Shown here piece by piece: positions 1 through 9,974 of a stretch of DNA of 64,000 nucleotides; position 1 is the stretch's first letter; each line of letters starts with the position of its first letter. Origin of the DNA: Marinoscillum sp. 108 (GTDB lineage Bacteria; Bacteroidota; Bacteroidia; Cytophagales; Cyclobacteriaceae); contig NZ_LR734808.1 in assembly GCF_902506655.1 (NCBI RefSeq), positions 806,001 to 870,000 on the forward strand, in the 5' to 3' direction. Position numbers and translations under genes: made by a program. The notes beneath the pieces were generated by a model, which made no database searches, had not been told where the DNA came from, and saw only the letters and a list, made by a program, of their open reading frames with translations.

Positions 1-332
1 GGGGAAGAGCTATCAAAGGAATTTTCTAATGCGGCGTTGAAAATGCCTCTGGAATTTTGCCGGGTGATTTTGACATTGTCTGTGATTACATCTTGATTTT
101 CCTCCAATGTCCAATCTGCCCCATTGGCCTTCGTAAAAGTGATTTTACTGGCAGAAGGAATGGAAATATCAAGAGAAATAGATGATGCACTTTGATTGGT
201 GAGTTTTATGATCTGGGTAACTGAGTCACCACTAAACACCTCTTTGGTTACATTCGTCAGGTCTGCTCTGAAGGATTGGGAGAATCCGATGATGGTAAGC
301 AATAATGATTGAATAGTTAATAATGATTTCAT
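1..332 (-). CDS. Secreted protein of unknown function, N-terminal fragment (runs off left edge)
   Basis: The frame opens with an ATG at 330-332 (minus strand) and stays open to base 1, so about 110 residues are visible and the C-terminus is missing. The first 19 or so residues form a signal peptide (charged start, then a Leu/Ile-rich core ending near GFSQS). The mature part is a beta-rich, Ser/Thr-rich stretch about loss or gain of order in 'KLTNQSASSISLDISIP'-like strands. This resembles the Ig-like or DUF11-type extracellular domains common in Bacteroidota adhesins, but I cannot assign a family. It lies 222 bases downstream of the hybrid sensor gene on the same strand, so it could be a target of that regulator. 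No function is claimed. Confidence 0.6.
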   Translation of the reverse strand, partial: MKSLLTIQSLLLTIIGFSQSFRADLTNVTKEVFSGDSVTQIIKLTNQSASSISLDISIPSASKITFTKANGADWTLEENQDVITDNVKITRQNSRGIFNAALENSFDSSS

Positions 333-554
333 TTCAAATGGATTTAGTGTGCGTAAATGACTTCCATGTGCAAATGGAGGGTAGGCTTTGATTTACCTAT
401 ACATAACGAAGTTGGGTAGTTGTTCAGAGAAGCTATACCACAAACAGGTCAAATCTTAACACGGATTGGGCAAATGGTAATAAATAGGCTTTTGAAGCCT
501 TTTTGAGATCATTGAGCCATGGGTTTTATACTGCCCCATGGGAAGAGTGAGCTT

Positions 555-3500
555 CTATTTGGTGTATTCGGAGGGTAGTTTTTGGAATTTTTCTTTGAAA
601 CATTTGGTGAAATAGGATAAGTTATTAAATCCCACAGCATAAGCCACCTCAGCAACTGTTCCGAAATTTTGCTCAATAAGTTGAGATGCCCTGATTAATT
701 TACTGTTGCGGATAAGTTCATTGGGGGATTGTCCTACTAGCCCTTTTAGTTTTCGATAGAACTGGGAACGACTCATTCCTAATTCCTGACCAAAAGAATT
801 GACATCAAATTCGGATTCGGTAAGATGTTCGTCTATGATCAGTTGCACTTTTTCCAGAAAGCGTTGATCTATCGATTTTATGCTTATTTTCTTTGGCCCA
901 AGTTCGATAAACTGACTAAACCTTTTCTTAAGGTGAACAAGTTGTTCAATACGGTTCGCCACTTTCAGAATCAACTCTTCGGCTTCAAAAGGTTTGGCTA
1001 TATAGTCATCCGCCCCGATTTCTAACCCTTCCAATTTACTCTGTTGGTCCGCCTTGGCTGTGAGTATAATAACAGGAATATGGCTCGTTTTTTCATTATT
1101 CTTCAGCTGATGACATAATTCAAGGCCATCCATTTCAGGCATCATGAGATCAGAAATAATGATATCAGGAACAGCTTCTATTGCCATAGTGAGGCCTTCT
1201 AGACCGTTGGCTGCTTCAAGTATTCTCGGGTGATTAATTCTTTCATTATTTTCAAAATGATGTTTGATATATTTCATCAAATCCTGATTGTCTTCAACAA
1301 TCAGAATAATGTTTTCATTGTCATGTAGTTCAATCTCCTGCTCCACTTCATGCTCTTCAGCTTGATAAACGATCTTGGGAGGGTGGTCTCTGGTTGAAGG
1401 TATTTTGGCTTTTTCTCCCTGATCCAGGGGAGCAAGACTAATGGGTAGGCGAACGGTGAATGAACTTCCAACGCCAGGCTTACTTTTCACTGCGATTTTT
1501 CCATGGTGTAAATCCACTAATTCTTTGGTCAACGCCAAACCAATACCTGTTCCTTCAAAGGCTCTTTTATGAGAATCATCCACTTGATAAAATCTATCGA
1601 AAATAGTTTCCAGCTGATCACCAGGAATTCCTTGTCCAGTATCCTTCACCACTATTTCAATATACTCTTTTTCTCCTCCCCTGCTCTTCACGGAGCGTTT
1701 CGTATCCTTAGTTATTGATACGCTCACTTCACCACCTTCAGGAGTGAACTTAAAAGCATTGAATAATAAATTGCTTATAATCTTCTCTAATTTATCGGCA
1801 TCAAAAAGCATTTCGAAAGACTCCTCTGGAACAATGCTCCGAAAGGTAATATGTTTACTTTGCGCAAGCGATGAAAATGAGGCAAATAGTGGTCTTAGAA
1901 AGGCATGCAAGTCCATCTGTTCCACCTCCAATTTCACGCTTCCAGCCTCCAGTTTGGATAAATCCAGCAGTTGATTGATCAGGACATTTAGGCGATCAGC
2001 ATTGCGTTTTATAAGGTGGTACTGGTCTAATTCTGAGGTGTTTTTAGAAGCATAAATTAAGTCCTTCAGAGGCCCTAAAATCAGCGTGAGTGGTGTTCTG
2101 AATTCATGAGAAATATTGGCAAAAAATCGAGATTTCATTTGATCAATAGTGGCCAATTTCTCGGCTTCCATGCTTTTTAATTCTAATTGATTTTTTAAGT
2201 GGATACGTCTTAAGTCATAGACTCTCCAGAGGTATATTAAACATATGAGGATCGTTCCGTATAGAAGGTATGCCCACCAGGTTTTCCACCATGGGGGAGC
2301 GATAATTATATGAAGTGATGAAGCCTTTCCATTCCAAATACCATCGCTATTTGCTCCTATCACTTTAAATTCATATACTCCGGGGCTAAGGTTGGTATAC
2401 CGGGTGGAGTGTTGATTACCAAGGTCAACCCAGTCTTTATCATAGTTTTGAAGTTTGACCTTGTATCTGTTTTGCTTTGGAGCCACAAAATGTAAACCCA
2501 CAAAATCGAAAGTAAGATCATTCTGATCATGAGCTAACCGGACTTCCTCCGTTACTGAAATCGATTGATTGATCACTGACTCTGGAGAGGGGCGCACAAT
2601 CTGATTGAATATTTTCAGTTGCGTGAGCACCACGTCCGATGCGGTGGTATCAAAATCATACGAATCAGGATCAAACCTTGTAAATCCGCTGACGTCTCCA
2701 AAAAACAGCTCGCCATCCTTGTTTTTGTAGGGATTCTTTGGGCTGCTGACCGGTAATCCAGAGGCTGGAGTGAAACTTTTAAATAGGTTACGTTCAGGGT
2801 CAAAAAGAGCTATCCCGTTATTAGTACTTACCCACAAATAACCCCGATCATCTTCTTCTACTCCCGTGATTGTCTTTCCTGGCAACCCGTCTAAAACGCC
2901 ATAGAATTTTGTATCTCCGGTGGCTCGATTGTAAAGCCCAAGACCATCGGTATTTGAACAAATCCAAAATCTATTTTTAGAATCTTCAAGGAATTGGTAA
3001 ATCATCACCTCTCTATCGAAAATATGGGTGAATTTTCGAGTAGATTCATCGAATTTCATCACTTCGGTATTGTCATTCGCTATCCAAATATTACCCCCCT
3101 GATCTTCATAAAGAGTGCCTCCACAGTCACACACTACGCTATCTGGATAATAGTATTTGTTGAATATGCCAGTATAAGGATTGTACTTATTCAAAGCCAT
3201 CTGTGCTCCAATCCAGAGGTTTCCTTTTGAATCGGTCATCAGATCAAAGATGTTTTCTCCTTTTGGAAGAAGCGGGTTTTGATCGCTGGAGGGGTAGTGA
3301 TTAAATGATTCACTTTCAGGAATGAATTTGTGGAGCCCTTTATTGGTGCCAATCCAAAGTGAGCCTAAATCATCCTCGGTTATTCCACGAATGCTATTCC
3401 CCTTAATACTATTTGGGTTTGATGAGTCCTCTCGGAATCTCTGAAAATTGTTATCTGAATTCCGACTCCTTGTTAACCCGTCCCGTGTTCCAATCCACAG

Positions 3501-4820
3501 TGTTTTGTTGGAGTCCTCGTAAATGGATAGCACCACATCAGCTATTCGAGAGAAAGTTCCACTTTCCAGTGTACTGAATTTTGGGAATAACTTTAGTTTG
3601 GGGTTCACTTTGTTCAAGCCATTTACCGTCCCAACCCATAAAAGACCTTGCCTATCTTCCATGATGCACCAAACGCTATTGTGGCTCAGGCTAAATCGAT
3701 CATTTTGGTTTAATAGATGATGAGTTGCCTTTGACGATTTGAGATCAATGGTCAATATACCTGCTCCAAACATCCCAACCCATAGAGTATTTGTTTCTCT
3801 GTGTTCATGAATGAATGATATTGTTTTATTGGCCATAACATCTAATTTATCAGGACTTAGATCATATTTGAACTCAACTAGTTGATCCTTTTCATCATTG
3901 TATGTATACAAACCATCCGGTGCGGTACCAATCCAAATATTGTTATTTGAATCTTCAGCTATCGATTGCACTCGATTAGGTTTTATTCCCTTGAATTGTG
4001 GTGGCTGATAAGTGTAATGATGGAAAGTTTGAGTTGAATGATCGTAGCGATTCAACCCGCCACTTATCATGGATTCAAAATAATTACCCGTTCCCACCCA
4101 TATTCTCCCTTTTGAGTCTTCGTAAATAATCCGCACTTTCTCACCTCTAACACTCCTCGGATTTCCTTGATCATTGAAAGGGATATGTTCGAAATTTTCC
4201 TTGCCATTTCTCCTCACTTTCAAACCATTACCATTGGTGCCTATCCACAAATTACCTAAATGATCCTCCAGTATAGCCGAAATAGTATGAGACCTTAGAC
4301 TGGTCAAATCTTCCGGTTTCAGGTCAGCGTAATCGAAACTGTCGTGTTCTTTGTTATAAAGAAGAAGTCCTTCCGTATGTGTCCCCACCCAAAAATTTCC
4401 CTTGCTATCTAAATGAAGGGCAGTGGAATTAATAATGGTTGAATCCTTGGCTAAATACTTATAATGTTTAAATACATATCCATCATATCGAAACAATCCC
4501 TCCCAGGTATTCAGCCAGATAAACCCATCTGCATCTTGTGCGATTGCATCTACAAAAGCGGTGGTAAAACCATCTTCTAAGGCAAGATGATCAAACTTAT
4601 AGGTCTGACCACTGGTGATTGAGAAAGCTGAAAAGGCTATGATTTGCACAATCAATCTTAATTTTGGCAGAAAAATGCTCCGTGCTTTCGAAACGAAATG
4701 CCTTGCAGTTAGTGAGGAGTCGGTTCTTGCGCATAGAGTTGATATATCTTTAATTTGAGGCTCACGTATGTGTCCAATAAGTATTTGAGGGAATTGCTTA
4801 TGAACGATATGCGATAGCAT
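555..4820 (-). CDS. Hybrid two-component system (propeller sensor kinase / response regulator / AraC)
   Basis: This is a one-protein signalling system of the Bacteroidota HTCS type. It senses a ligand, usually a glycan fragment, in the periplasm and activates transcription. Domains in order: probable signal segment at about residues 50-72; a long beta-propeller of Reg_prop repeats (recurring 'DSKGNLWIGT'-like units) at about 73-770; a Y_Y_Y domain at about 775-835; one membrane segment near 843-865; HisKA with H905 in the ISHEFRTPL box; HATPase_c with DTGQGIP and GTGIGL boxes; a receiver with phospho-acceptor D1224 in SDLMMPEMDG; and a C-terminal AraC-type HTH at about 1320-1421. The only ATG leaves about 45 residues before the hydrophobic signal, so the true start may be a non-ATG codon further in. 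No CAZyme gene is adjacent inside the window; the target may be the cut-off gene at the left edge or beyond. Confidence 0.93.
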   Translation of the reverse strand: MLSHIVHKQFPQILIGHIREPQIKDISTLCARTDSSLTARHFVSKARSIFLPKLRLIVQIIAFSAFSITSGQTYKFDHLALEDGFTTAFVDAIAQDADGFIWLNTWEGLFRYDGYVFKHYKYLAKDSTIINSTALHLDSKGNFWVGTHTEGLLLYNKEHDSFDYADLKPEDLTSLRSHTISAILEDHLGNLWIGTNGNGLKVRRNGKENFEHIPFNDQGNPRSVRGEKVRIIYEDSKGRIWVGTGNYFESMISGGLNRYDHSTQTFHHYTYQPPQFKGIKPNRVQSIAEDSNNNIWIGTAPDGLYTYNDEKDQLVEFKYDLSPDKLDVMANKTISFIHEHRETNTLWVGMFGAGILTIDLKSSKATHHLLNQNDRFSLSHNSVWCIMEDRQGLLWVGTVNGLNKVNPKLKLFPKFSTLESGTFSRIADVVLSIYEDSNKTLWIGTRDGLTRSRNSDNNFQRFREDSSNPNSIKGNSIRGITEDDLGSLWIGTNKGLHKFIPESESFNHYPSSDQNPLLPKGENIFDLMTDSKGNLWIGAQMALNKYNPYTGIFNKYYYPDSVVCDCGGTLYEDQGGNIWIANDNTEVMKFDESTRKFTHIFDREVMIYQFLEDSKNRFWICSNTDGLGLYNRATGDTKFYGVLDGLPGKTITGVEEDDRGYLWVSTNNGIALFDPERNLFKSFTPASGLPVSSPKNPYKNKDGELFFGDVSGFTRFDPDSYDFDTTASDVVLTQLKIFNQIVRPSPESVINQSISVTEEVRLAHDQNDLTFDFVGLHFVAPKQNRYKVKLQNYDKDWVDLGNQHSTRYTNLSPGVYEFKVIGANSDGIWNGKASSLHIIIAPPWWKTWWAYLLYGTILICLIYLWRVYDLRRIHLKNQLELKSMEAEKLATIDQMKSRFFANISHEFRTPLTLILGPLKDLIYASKNTSELDQYHLIKRNADRLNVLINQLLDLSKLEAGSVKLEVEQMDLHAFLRPLFASFSSLAQSKHITFRSIVPEESFEMLFDADKLEKIISNLLFNAFKFTPEGGEVSVSITKDTKRSVKSRGGEKEYIEIVVKDTGQGIPGDQLETIFDRFYQVDDSHKRAFEGTGIGLALTKELVDLHHGKIAVKSKPGVGSSFTVRLPISLAPLDQGEKAKIPSTRDHPPKIVYQAEEHEVEQEIELHDNENIILIVEDNQDLMKYIKHHFENNERINHPRILEAANGLEGLTMAIEAVPDIIISDLMMPEMDGLELCHQLKNNEKTSHIPVIILTAKADQQSKLEGLEIGADDYIAKPFEAEELILKVANRIEQLVHLKKRFSQFIELGPKKISIKSIDQRFLEKVQLIIDEHLTESEFDVNSFGQELGMSRSQFYRKLKGLVGQSPNELIRNSKLIRASQLIEQNFGTVAEVAYAVGFNNLSYFTKCFKEKFQKLPSEYTK

Positions 4821-5176
4821 ATTTTGGGCTAGAAAAGGATTCTTAGATTATATATAAATATACAGAATTATGGGGTTCTGACAGTTGAATTAGATTACGA
4901 AATGAAGGTTTGGTCTGTTGAGTATTAGGGAATTAGACTGAAAAAATGGCTGCTTTTTGTTTCTAATACCAATAACGGCATTGGTCCCATTTAGGTCAGT
5001 TGACCAATAACTGCTAATTTAAAAGTGCCAACAGAAAATTTTGAAATTTACTAATAAGGGTAACTTTACCCAAAATTCAAGCCAGAGTGAGCCAATAAAT
5101 GAACTACTGCCTATGCCGAATGGACTCCTCCTTAAGGATGAGCTAGTCTGATCTAAGCCAGGAAATACAAAGTCCA
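4821..5176. other. Intergenic region without a recognised gene
   Basis: This is AT-rich sequence between the SPOR protein gene (ending at 5177) and the sensor-kinase gene (starting at 4820). It should hold the promoter of the sensor gene. The only structure I see is a short inverted repeat, attggtc (4980-4986) and gaccaat (5002-5008). There is no tRNA and no ORF with a plausible start. Confidence 0.5.
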
Positions 5177-5818
5177 TTAATAACCCAACACCCAAACTTC
5201 GTCTGAGAGATTGCTGAAGGCTACCGCGGCAGATTCTGCTTTCTCCCGCGAGGCATAATCACCCACGGATACCCTATAATAGACCAGCTTGCCAGTATCA
5301 TGCTCTATAATTTTGACGGCATTCCCCTCCTGAGCCAGTTTGTTGGCATAGTCCATGGCCAGGTCATCGTCTATACTGCTGGATACGATAATGTAGAAAC
5401 GACCAGTCCGTGTCGCCACTGACTCTACTACTCCAGCGGCTCTTCTGGCTTCCAGTGCTGCTAATTCGCCCAGTTTTTGATTGACGATGGCTAATTGATC
5501 CTTGGGATACTGTTCATTGGGGAAAAGAGATGATGCCTCGGTATACAGAGACTTTGCCCTTTGCCAGTTTTCCTGCCCCATTTCTGTGTCAGCATCTTTG
5601 ATCAGTTGATCATATTTGATTTTATTCTGAGTCTTGAGTTCTGCCGCTTTTTTAGCAGCTTCTTCTTTAGCAATCTGCTCCAGCTTCACCTGTTCCTTGG
5701 CCTCTTGCTGTGGCTTGTACATGACCCAGTACCACAAGCCCACCAGTCCGGCTAGTGCAAAAACCACGATTATAATAATTCCAACGGTCTTACCGCTTTC
5801 GTTAGATTGCTCACTCAT
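5177..5818 (-). CDS. SPOR-domain membrane protein
   Basis: A 213-residue bitopic inner-membrane protein. Residues 11-34 form a hydrophobic helix (IIIIVVFALAGLVGLWYW). Residues 35-130 are Glu/Lys/Ala-rich and probably coiled-coil, with a TPR-like stretch near 70-110 (QENWQRAKSLYTEASSLFP). The C-terminus (about 137-213) has the SPOR fold pattern: a first strand 'RFYIIVSSS', a helix 'AMDYANKLAQEG', then 'YRVSVGDYASREKAESAAVAF'. SPOR domains bind glycan strands of peptidoglycan stripped of stem peptides, usually at division sites. The gene stands alone, with about 350 bases on its downstream side, and nothing ties it to a specific pathway. Confidence 0.85.
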   Translation of the reverse strand: MSEQSNESGKTVGIIIIVVFALAGLVGLWYWVMYKPQQEAKEQVKLEQIAKEEAAKKAAELKTQNKIKYDQLIKDADTEMGQENWQRAKSLYTEASSLFPNEQYPKDQLAIVNQKLGELAALEARRAAGVVESVATRTGRFYIIVSSSIDDDLAMDYANKLAQEGNAVKIIEHDTGKLVYYRVSVGDYASREKAESAAVAFSNLSDEVWVLGY

Positions 5819-6149
5819 TTGATTAAATCAATTTTAATGTTAAAGGTAGCCATTTGGTTTAGAATACCACAAAACGTTATTCCGGTTTTAGTCAAGTCAG
5901 CGAAGAATGCTCCATCCTCATTCCGGTATTGGTCGAAGAGTAATGTAGTGCGAATACCGGAATGGTGGTAGCGAAGATCGTGCATTTGTAAATCGGGAAT
6001 GTGGCAATAAAGTTTTTACTCAAGAGCCTGAAAATCGGTAATATCTTGCTATTTTAATCACAGTAAAAGCATCAGAGCGTTGTGATGTCTTACAAATTGA
6101 TGAGTTGAATTTAATTTTACCGGACATATTTAATCCCAGCACTACACGT
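5819..6149. other. Divergent intergenic region holding a palindromic repeat
   Basis: This separates the divergently transcribed SPOR and DoxX-like genes. Apart from the palindromic repeat at 5876-5966 it contains a T-rich run followed by tactcaag (6013-6024). That resembles one half of the PUL motif described elsewhere but lacks its partner, so I take it as chance. No RNA gene is seen. Confidence 0.45.
5876..5966. repeat. Palindromic intergenic repeat, copy 1
   Basis: Inside a gene-free stretch there is a perfect 12-base inverted repeat: cattccggtatt at 5919-5930 and aataccggaatg at 5953-5964. Just before it lies gttattccggttttag (5876-5891). The units cgaataccggaatgg (5951-5965) and tccggttttag (5881-5891) recur in the same order at 13247-13290. 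The 13-mer gttattccggttt recurs inverted at 13345-13357. This looks like a REP-type dispersed palindromic element. Confidence 0.5.
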
Positions 6150-6518
6150 ATGAAAAATCTTAACATCTATTACTGGATTTCTATAGGGTTGATCCTTTTT
6201 TTTCTGGTTCCCGGCTCTATTATGAACATTATGAAAAGCCCCGACTGGGTGGAGGTATTTACACAATTGGGTTACCCTGAGTACTTACTTCCTTTTCTGG
6301 GAGTGGCCAAGTTGTCGGGATGCATAGCCTTAGTGCTTCCGAAGTTTAACCGCCTCAAAGAGTGGGCATATGCAGGACTGTTTTTTGATCTGATCGGAGC
6401 TACGTATTCAGGATTAATGGTGGGAGGATTTGAACCTGCCATGCTGATTATGTTTGTCGCGATTGCGACTGTGTTGATCTCCTACTGGTTGTGGCACAAG
6501 AAACTGGCTCAGGGATAG
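6150..6518 (+). CDS. DoxX-like membrane protein
   Basis: A small four-helix membrane protein of 122 residues when started at the ATG at 6150. An earlier in-frame ATG at 6105 adds 15 polar residues that do not fit the family. The order of segments is typical of DoxX-like proteins: 'YYWISIGLILFFLVPGSIMNIM', a loop with the 'LGYPEYLLPFLGVAKLSG' signature, 'GCIALVLPKFNRLKEWAYAG' and two more hydrophobic helices ending in WLWHKK. Relatives are often annotated as DoxX-like or DUF4267-type proteins. Their biochemical role is unsettled; some DoxX proteins act with thiosulfate or redox enzymes. It is a single gene ending before a hairpin at 6576-6600. Confidence 0.8.
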   Translation: MKNLNIYYWISIGLILFFLVPGSIMNIMKSPDWVEVFTQLGYPEYLLPFLGVAKLSGCIALVLPKFNRLKEWAYAGLFFDLIGATYSGLMVGGFEPAMLIMFVAIATVLISYWLWHKKLAQG

Positions 6519-6575
6519 TTTCGTCTATTCGGTTAGTCAGGCCTTTGCTCAAAGTTCTTCTGGAATAAAGACCAT

Positions 6576-6600
6576 CTGAGATGAGGGAACCTCATCTCAG
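6576..6600. terminator. Hairpin between convergent genes, probable bidirectional terminator
   Basis: A perfect 10-base inverted repeat (ctgagatgag at 6576-6585, ctcatctcag at 6591-6600) with a five-base loop lies between the convergent DoxX-like and nuclease-fold genes. The plus-strand tail is moderately T-rich. The placement fits a terminator, although there is no strong U-run. Confidence 0.5.
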
Positions 6601-6656
6601 GATTGGTCATTTGTTCATCTTATATGGTATTTACCATCTTTGTGGTCATACTGAAG

Positions 6657-8135
6657 TTATTTCTTGTAAAGCTTAACTGTTTGGGTCTGACCCTCTTTCT
6701 GCACCTTAGCTACATAAATACCTTCCTTAAAATCCGAAACATCAATGTCATGTTTGCCTTCCTTATATGTCCTGTCCAGGAGCAAGTGGCCTGATAAACT
6801 GTAAATAGACAATGAAACATTGGGTTCTGAATTGGCAAATGTTAATTTGTCGACACAGGGATTTGGGTAAAAACTATTTTCAACCGACAATTCAACAACC
6901 TCGTCTCCCACTCTGGCTGATGAGTTGGCAGTGCCCCACCTGAAAACTTCCCAACCCTGATAGGCATGTCTATTGCAATTCATTCCGGAGGTTGAACCAT
7001 TTTCGGATGAGACATATTTGTTGTTAAACCCAAAGAGTGCCACCTCATCTGAACTCACAGCAACCCATTCAAACTTTTCCCAGTCATCATAGCTCACGCG
7101 ATTGCAGGTCATTGCTGAATAGCCATTCTCACAACTTACATACTTTCCGTTGGAGCCTTTTAAGGCAACTCGTCCGCCTCCCGCATCCACTACCAGGAAT
7201 TTTTCCCAGTCCTGCACGGAAGGTCTGTCGCATGTAATGGGAGATCCGCCATCATTGGAGCTGACATATTTATTGCCGTTCTGGAGCCAAATAGTCTGCC
7301 CTATGGGCAAATTCGAATGTCCGCCTATCCTTACAGTGGCCACGATGGGTAGGTGGTCAGACGCTACGGGTGAGTTAACTACGTAAGTGCTTAATGTTGA
7401 ATTGGAACTTTGATTTTCTATAAAAATATAATCGAGGCGGGTACCAAATCCAGTGGTGACCGAGCCCGTTGGGTATACCTCGCGATAGGTATCACGCATT
7501 TTGAGCGAACTCCCATTTTTGATGTATTCAATAGGATTTATTTCGCCTTCTGTGGAGTTAAAATCACCGGTAAAAATCACCGGATCTTTAATTGCTCGAT
7601 TAATGGCACGCTGACAAAGCAGTTCCGCACTCTGAACGCGTGCACCGTGGTATGATACCATAGGAAAATGGCTGTTATAAACATAAAAATGATTTCCGGT
7701 GGCCTTGTCCCTGAAGCGTACATAAGTAACAACCCTATTATAATCCGGATCGTACCCCCTTCCACAATTCCAATAGTCATCTTTGAGCCAAAAAGTACCA
7801 CTGTTGGCATAATCTACATCGTATTTATTGGTTTTGTAAAAAATGTATGAACTCTCACCTGAACCATCGCACTCACGGCTTATTCCGTAGGTCGAGTACC
7901 CTGAAGTCCTGCCCAGGATTTGATCTCGCATATAGCCATGTAGCTCTTGTGTGCCCAAAATATCAGGCTGATGTGTGTTGATGATGCTCGCTGCATTATC
8001 AACTCTACGGTCCCAATTGGTTCCGTATGGCTGTTGCATGTTATATGACATCACTTTTATATCCTGACCGTGAAGATTAAAAATGAAAAAATAGAACAGT
8101 GCGGATAAATATATTAAGTATCTTTTTTTAATCAT
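6657..8135 (-). CDS. Secreted endonuclease/exonuclease/phosphatase-fold enzyme with fascin-like repeats and T9SS tail
   Basis: A 492-residue secreted enzyme with a signal peptide (about 1-23, ending HG-Q). Residues 24-275 form an endonuclease/exonuclease/phosphatase (DNase I-like) domain. The landmarks are 'VMSYNMQ', 'QPDILGTQELHGY' (metal Glu), 'FTGDFNST' and the terminal 'SDHLPIVATVRI' with the catalytic Asp-His. Residues about 280-405 hold three fascin-like beta-trefoil repeats of the form NGKYVSxENG...CNR...WExF. Residues about 420-492 are a T9SS type A sorting domain (FYPNP...GIYVAKV...KLYKK). Substrates in this superfamily include nucleic acids, inositol phosphates and sphingomyelin, so the substrate is open. 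The upstream GH5-like gene carries the same repeat module, which suggests co-function on one extracellular target. Confidence 0.88.
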   Translation of the reverse strand: MIKKRYLIYLSALFYFFIFNLHGQDIKVMSYNMQQPYGTNWDRRVDNAASIINTHQPDILGTQELHGYMRDQILGRTSGYSTYGISRECDGSGESSYIFYKTNKYDVDYANSGTFWLKDDYWNCGRGYDPDYNRVVTYVRFRDKATGNHFYVYNSHFPMVSYHGARVQSAELLCQRAINRAIKDPVIFTGDFNSTEGEINPIEYIKNGSSLKMRDTYREVYPTGSVTTGFGTRLDYIFIENQSSNSTLSTYVVNSPVASDHLPIVATVRIGGHSNLPIGQTIWLQNGNKYVSSNDGGSPITCDRPSVQDWEKFLVVDAGGGRVALKGSNGKYVSCENGYSAMTCNRVSYDDWEKFEWVAVSSDEVALFGFNNKYVSSENGSTSGMNCNRHAYQGWEVFRWGTANSSARVGDEVVELSVENSFYPNPCVDKLTFANSEPNVSLSIYSLSGHLLLDRTYKEGKHDIDVSDFKEGIYVAKVQKEGQTQTVKLYKK

Positions 8136-8191
8136 GATGATCGATTTTAAGTCATTGAATGGTAATTATCAGATGTTGTGAGGATGGGGTG

Positions 8192-8234
8192 TCAGAATCT
8201 CCGGATTAGAATGAAAACGATCCGGAGTTTCTGA
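8192..8234 (-). terminator. Hairpin after the GH5-like gene
   Basis: There are 15-base arms with one mismatch (8192-8206 and 8220-8234) and a 13-base loop, located between the GH5-like gene (ending at 8259) and the following gene on the same strand (starting at 8135). No U-run follows, so it may be a weak terminator or an mRNA-stabilising stem that sets unequal expression of the two genes. Confidence 0.4.
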
Positions 8235-8258
8235 TCACCCTACAAGAATTTATGGTAA

Positions 8259-9974
8259 CTACTTAATAACCAACTTTTTAGATATGGTTTGTTCTGGACT
8301 TGATAGTATCACCACATACGCACCTGAACTTAAGCTTGACACTTTGAGCTGTCCGGTTTCTAAGAGCGATGAATAGACTGTGCGACCACTTAAGTCTACT
8401 ACTTTTACCTGATCAAAGTCCACTGCGTCGATAGTGAAAGATTCGACTGCAGGGTTTGGGTAGATTTTAACCTCAGCATCAGTTTGCAGTTTCACGATTT
8501 CACCTGTGGTCACTCTGGCGCCTGAGGCTACCTCCCAGGTAAATTTCTCCCAGATATCGGCACTAATCCTATTGCACATCATTTCGGAATTTCCGTTTTC
8601 TGAGGAGACGAATCGACCGTTGTTGCCTTGTAATCCAAAAGAGCCATTCCCAAAATCGACCCAGGAAAAAGCTTCCCAATCACCAATAGACAGTCGGTTG
8701 CATAGGATGCCTGATTGTCCATTTTCTGAAGAAACGTACCGGCCATTATTCCCACGAAGGGCGATAAGCCCATTGCCGGCATCCACTACGGTGAACTGTT
8801 CCCATTCCTGCGGGGACTGACGATCGCAATTCATGGGTGATAAGCCGTTTTCTGAGCTTACGTATAGTCCGTTACTCCCCCTAATCCCAATTGTCTGCCC
8901 GATGGGACCTCCGGCACTGGCTGTGGGCCAATTGCCATAATCAGGGGTCCAGACGACATTATTGTCATCCATAGCACCTTTGAACCATTGCAGATCACCA
9001 TCACTCGCTCCGAGAAATGTAAATTCAAGCCATCCCAACTGATGACTTTCTATCATGTTGTTGAAACCACTATAAGAAGTACCTGGGTCAAACTCCGTGC
9101 AAATCAAAGCTGGTGTCATGCCACCACCTGTATCATATTTGAATTCTGAAATACACGCATCTACAGAAGCCATGGTTTCATATCCGTGAAAGGCAACTGA
9201 AGCATTGCTAAAGTCAACACCTCTCCAGCGCATGTAACCAATTCCGTCCAGTGCTTCACGACCAGAATTGAAAGACATAAATGAACAAGTCATAATATGA
9301 GTATCAGGTGCTTTAGACCTTATCGTATTGTAAAGTACGACTTGATTTTCCCAATCGGAAGTTGACCAAGCAGCAGGGTTATAAGGACCCGGTTCGTTAT
9401 GTGTTTCATATATAACATGGGTGCGATCCTTATACCGTGGTGCATAGAAATTCCAGAACTGTTGAGCCCATGCCATACTGGCAATTTGCCCATTGTTATT
9501 CCCGCATCCAATGGTGATAATAAGATAAAGATTAGCTTGGGCTGTCATTTCTACCAACTGGTCGCAAATTGCAGCATTTTGGCCTACTACGTGATTATGA
9601 CCACCTATCGGGCAATCCATTTCAAGGTACACATGAAGACTGTTGAGTCCGTAAACCGTAGAAAGAGCATTGAGTTGACTCTGAGTTGGCATAACAGCCG
9701 CGCCGGTATGAGTTGCATTGTCTCCGCCATCCCAAGACAAACTTACTCCACGAAGCGGAGTGTTTTTGTCGGTCAGTAAACGGTTGAAGCCACTGTCGCT
9801 ATTGATATGTGGCCTGCCTCGGTCAGCAAGTACTTCTAACTGTGAGCACAAGAGAATTATCAGACAAATAAGGCTGACTGGTAAGTGTCTGGATAAGTTT
9901 ACCCGGGCTACCTTGTTTGGGTCATGCATTTCAGATGCCCTGAGGGGTTTCAAAACTGAAGAAGATTTTCTCAT
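8259..9974 (-). CDS. GH5-like secreted glycosidase with fascin-like repeats and T9SS tail
   Basis: A 571-residue extracellular enzyme. The hydrophobic signal lies at about residues 31-50 ([15 protein letters not shown]) after a longer than usual basic leader. Residues about 70-345 form a (beta/alpha)8 barrel of the cellulase/GH5 type. The acid/base candidate is E194 in YETHNEPG. The nucleophile candidate is E294 in [10 protein letters not shown], 100 residues later as expected for clan GH-A. Residues about 356-485 are three fascin-like repeats (NGxYVSSENG...CxR...WExFxW), close relatives of those in the next gene. The T9SS sorting domain is at about 500-571. The GH5 subfamily and the sugar cut cannot be told. 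It is probably co-transcribed with the downstream nuclease-fold gene (124-base gap containing a hairpin) and controlled by the propeller/LuxR regulator just upstream. Confidence 0.85.
   Translation of the reverse strand: MRKSSSVLKPLRASEMHDPNKVARVNLSRHLPVSLICLIILLCSQLEVLADRGRPHINSDSGFNRLLTDKNTPLRGVSLSWDGGDNATHTGAAVMPTQSQLNALSTVYGLNSLHVYLEMDCPIGGHNHVVGQNAAICDQLVEMTAQANLYLIITIGCGNNNGQIASMAWAQQFWNFYAPRYKDRTHVIYETHNEPGPYNPAAWSTSDWENQVVLYNTIRSKAPDTHIMTCSFMSFNSGREALDGIGYMRWRGVDFSNASVAFHGYETMASVDACISEFKYDTGGGMTPALICTEFDPGTSYSGFNNMIESHQLGWLEFTFLGASDGDLQWFKGAMDDNNVVWTPDYGNWPTASAGGPIGQTIGIRGSNGLYVSSENGLSPMNCDRQSPQEWEQFTVVDAGNGLIALRGNNGRYVSSENGQSGILCNRLSIGDWEAFSWVDFGNGSFGLQGNNGRFVSSENGNSEMMCNRISADIWEKFTWEVASGARVTTGEIVKLQTDAEVKIYPNPAVESFTIDAVDFDQVKVVDLSGRTVYSSLLETGQLKVSSLSSGAYVVILSSPEQTISKKLVIK

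Noticed and set aside
6013-6024. tttttactcaag upstream of the DoxX-like gene
   Set aside because: It lacks the partner element 16 bases away and the gene is unrelated to the PUL; taken as chance.
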